The notes beneath the pieces are model-generated. The model searched no databases, was not told the DNA's origin, and was given only the letters and a program-made list of their open reading frames with translations. A stretch of 14,396 nt of DNA. Origin: Bacteroidales bacterium M5. GTDB lineage: Bacteria; Bacteroidota; Bacteroidia; Bacteroidales; Muribaculaceae. This document shows, piece after piece, positions 14,117 through 14,396 of the stretch; position 1 is the first letter of the stretch, and each line of letters opens with the position of its first letter. Both the position numbers and the translations under genes were made by a program. Location: contig LUJP01000086.1 in NCBI GenBank assembly GCA_001689535.1, positions 1-14,396 on the forward strand, written 5' to 3'.

Positions 14117-14265
14117 CGCTTGCCTCCTTTCCGCCAAAGGCAAATGAACAAGAATACTATAATGAGATAATTAGCCAATACGAGATACCCAATATTCAAT
14201 AAGGCATCATGAGAATCGGACAGGACTCTTTCGACAGAAGAGTGTCCTTTATATATAGTTTGCAT
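14113..14265 (-). CDS. 50-residue single-pass membrane protein, possibly truncated by an element end
   Basis: A 50-codon frame starting ATG at 14265 and stopping at TGA 14115-14113. It begins MQTIYKGHSSVERVLSDSHD, continues with a hydrophobic helix (about 21-43, YLVLANYLIIVFLFICLW among them) and ends in a basic WRKGGKR tail, a normal topology for an inner-membrane anchor with the C-terminus inside. The stop overlaps the next gene's ATG (ATGA), good evidence that it is translated. The ATG touches the end of the inverted repeat at 14266, and the helix is preceded by a helical-looking segment rather than a natural N-terminus. The frame closes at a TAA inside the repeat. I infer that the original gene began further right and was cut by insertion, though a native 50-residue protein is possible. 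Confidence 0.5.
   Translation of the reverse strand: MQTIYKGHSSVERVLSDSHDALLNIGYLVLANYLIIVFLFICLWRKGGKR
14123..14130 (-). promoter_or_regulatory. Shine-Dalgarno sequence deciding the start at 14116
   Basis: AAAGGAGG on the minus strand, six bases before ATG 14116. It is one of only two strong ribosome-binding sites noticed in the window. It lies inside the coding end of the upstream 50-residue gene. Confidence 0.8.
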
Positions 14266-14296
14266 CACTACTGTCCATTTTTAGTGGACAGTAGTG
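14266..14296. repeat. perfect 12-base inverted repeat, possible element end
   Basis: CACTACTGTCCA (14266-14277) and TGGACAGTAGTG (14285-14296) are exact complements around the seven-base spacer TTTTTAG. The repeat stands between two genes pointing away from each other and directly touches the start of the left one. It could be the terminal structure of an insertion sequence whose transposase starts at 14369, or an operator or stem-loop. Confidence 0.9.
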
Positions 14297-14299
14297 ACT

Positions 14300-14316
14300 G
14301 TTAAAGACTCTTTAAC
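14300..14316. repeat. second short inverted repeat
   Basis: GTTAAAG (14300-14306) and CTTTAAC (14310-14316) pair perfectly around ACT, three bases after the 12-base repeat. Two consecutive hairpins just upstream of a promoter box suggest protein binding or a translation-blocking structure at an element end. Confidence 0.7.
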
Positions 14317-14344
14317 CCAATTTTACCTTTTGCGTTAGTATAGG

Positions 14345-14352
14345 TAAATTTG
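14345..14352 (+). promoter_or_regulatory. -7 element upstream of the gene leaving the window
   Basis: TAAATTTG matches TAnnTTTG exactly and lies 16 bases before the ATG at 14369. No TTTG -33 element at the usual distance was found. The leader would be very short (about 10 bases). Confidence 0.45.
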
Positions 14353-14368
14353 TAGAAAAGAAACTACT

Positions 14369-14396
14369 ATGGCAAATATCAAGACTAAGAACAAAC
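14369..14396 (+). CDS. start of a gene running off the right edge, possibly a transposase
   Basis: Nine codons, MANIKTKNK, begin at ATG 14369 and leave the window. The short basic start, the position about 70 bases inside a 12-base inverted repeat, the AT-rich surroundings and the apparently truncated gene on the other side fit an insertion-sequence transposase (an IS4-like one comes to mind). Nine residues cannot prove it. A DNA-binding regulator or other accessory gene is equally possible. Confidence 0.35.

Noticed and set aside
1..14396. CRISPR array, prophage or restriction system
   Set aside because: No regularly spaced repeats and no phage or modification genes are present in the window.

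Overview
The window looks like a chromosomal segment of a Bacteroidales bacterium, most likely a gut lineage (a Muribaculaceae-type genome is my guess from protein style only). The evidence is the set of upstream boxes fitting the Bacteroidetes sigma-factor pattern TAnnTTTG (13022-13029, 8975-8982, 9049-9056, 14345-14352), the scarcity of Shine-Dalgarno sequences, a long CTC-type L25, and PorT-like and other outer-membrane barrels ending in Phe. Most of the window is GC-balanced core sequence. From about 13260 to the right edge it becomes clearly AT-rich and carries small unknown genes and a possible insertion-sequence end.

Layout, left to right. (1) 1-671: the end of rpmI (L35) and all of rplT (L20), closed by a very strong intrinsic terminator. 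(2) 672-1102: a gene-free stretch with a possible promoter and a short overlapping upstream frame. (3) 1103-7293: four co-directional genes with gaps of 43-51 bases: a DcaP-like porin, an MFS transporter, and two tandem paralogues that I recognise as phospholipase B-like (PF04916-type) N-terminal-nucleophile hydrolases without signal peptides. A terminator at 7316-7363 closes the unit. (4) 7389-8903 (minus): gpmI, divergent from a small outer-membrane barrel gene at 9125-9736. (5) 9724-11034 (minus): a YbdG/MscM-type mechanosensitive channel, overlapping the barrel gene tail to tail by 13 bases. (6) 11170-12933 (minus): rplY-pth-hslR, a translation-related operon with a good promoter at its head and an intrinsic terminator at 11059-11106. 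(7) 13054-13260: non-coding and dense in palindromes. (8) 13269-14265 (minus): three small unknown genes. One appears to be cut by an in-frame TAA. Two are translationally coupled through ATGA, and one of those starts directly at an inverted repeat. (9) 14266-14396: inverted repeats, a promoter-like box and the first nine codons of a gene leaving the window, possibly a transposase.

The most interesting part is the four-gene unit. Outer-membrane porin, inner-membrane carrier and two apparently cytoplasmic amide/ester hydrolases would together form a pathway that imports and cleaves an acylated small molecule. The substrate cannot be read from the sequence. The hydrolase family is best known from lysosomal PLBD1/PLBD2 proteins of eukaryotes, so a duplicated, transporter-linked, unsecreted bacterial version deserves attention.
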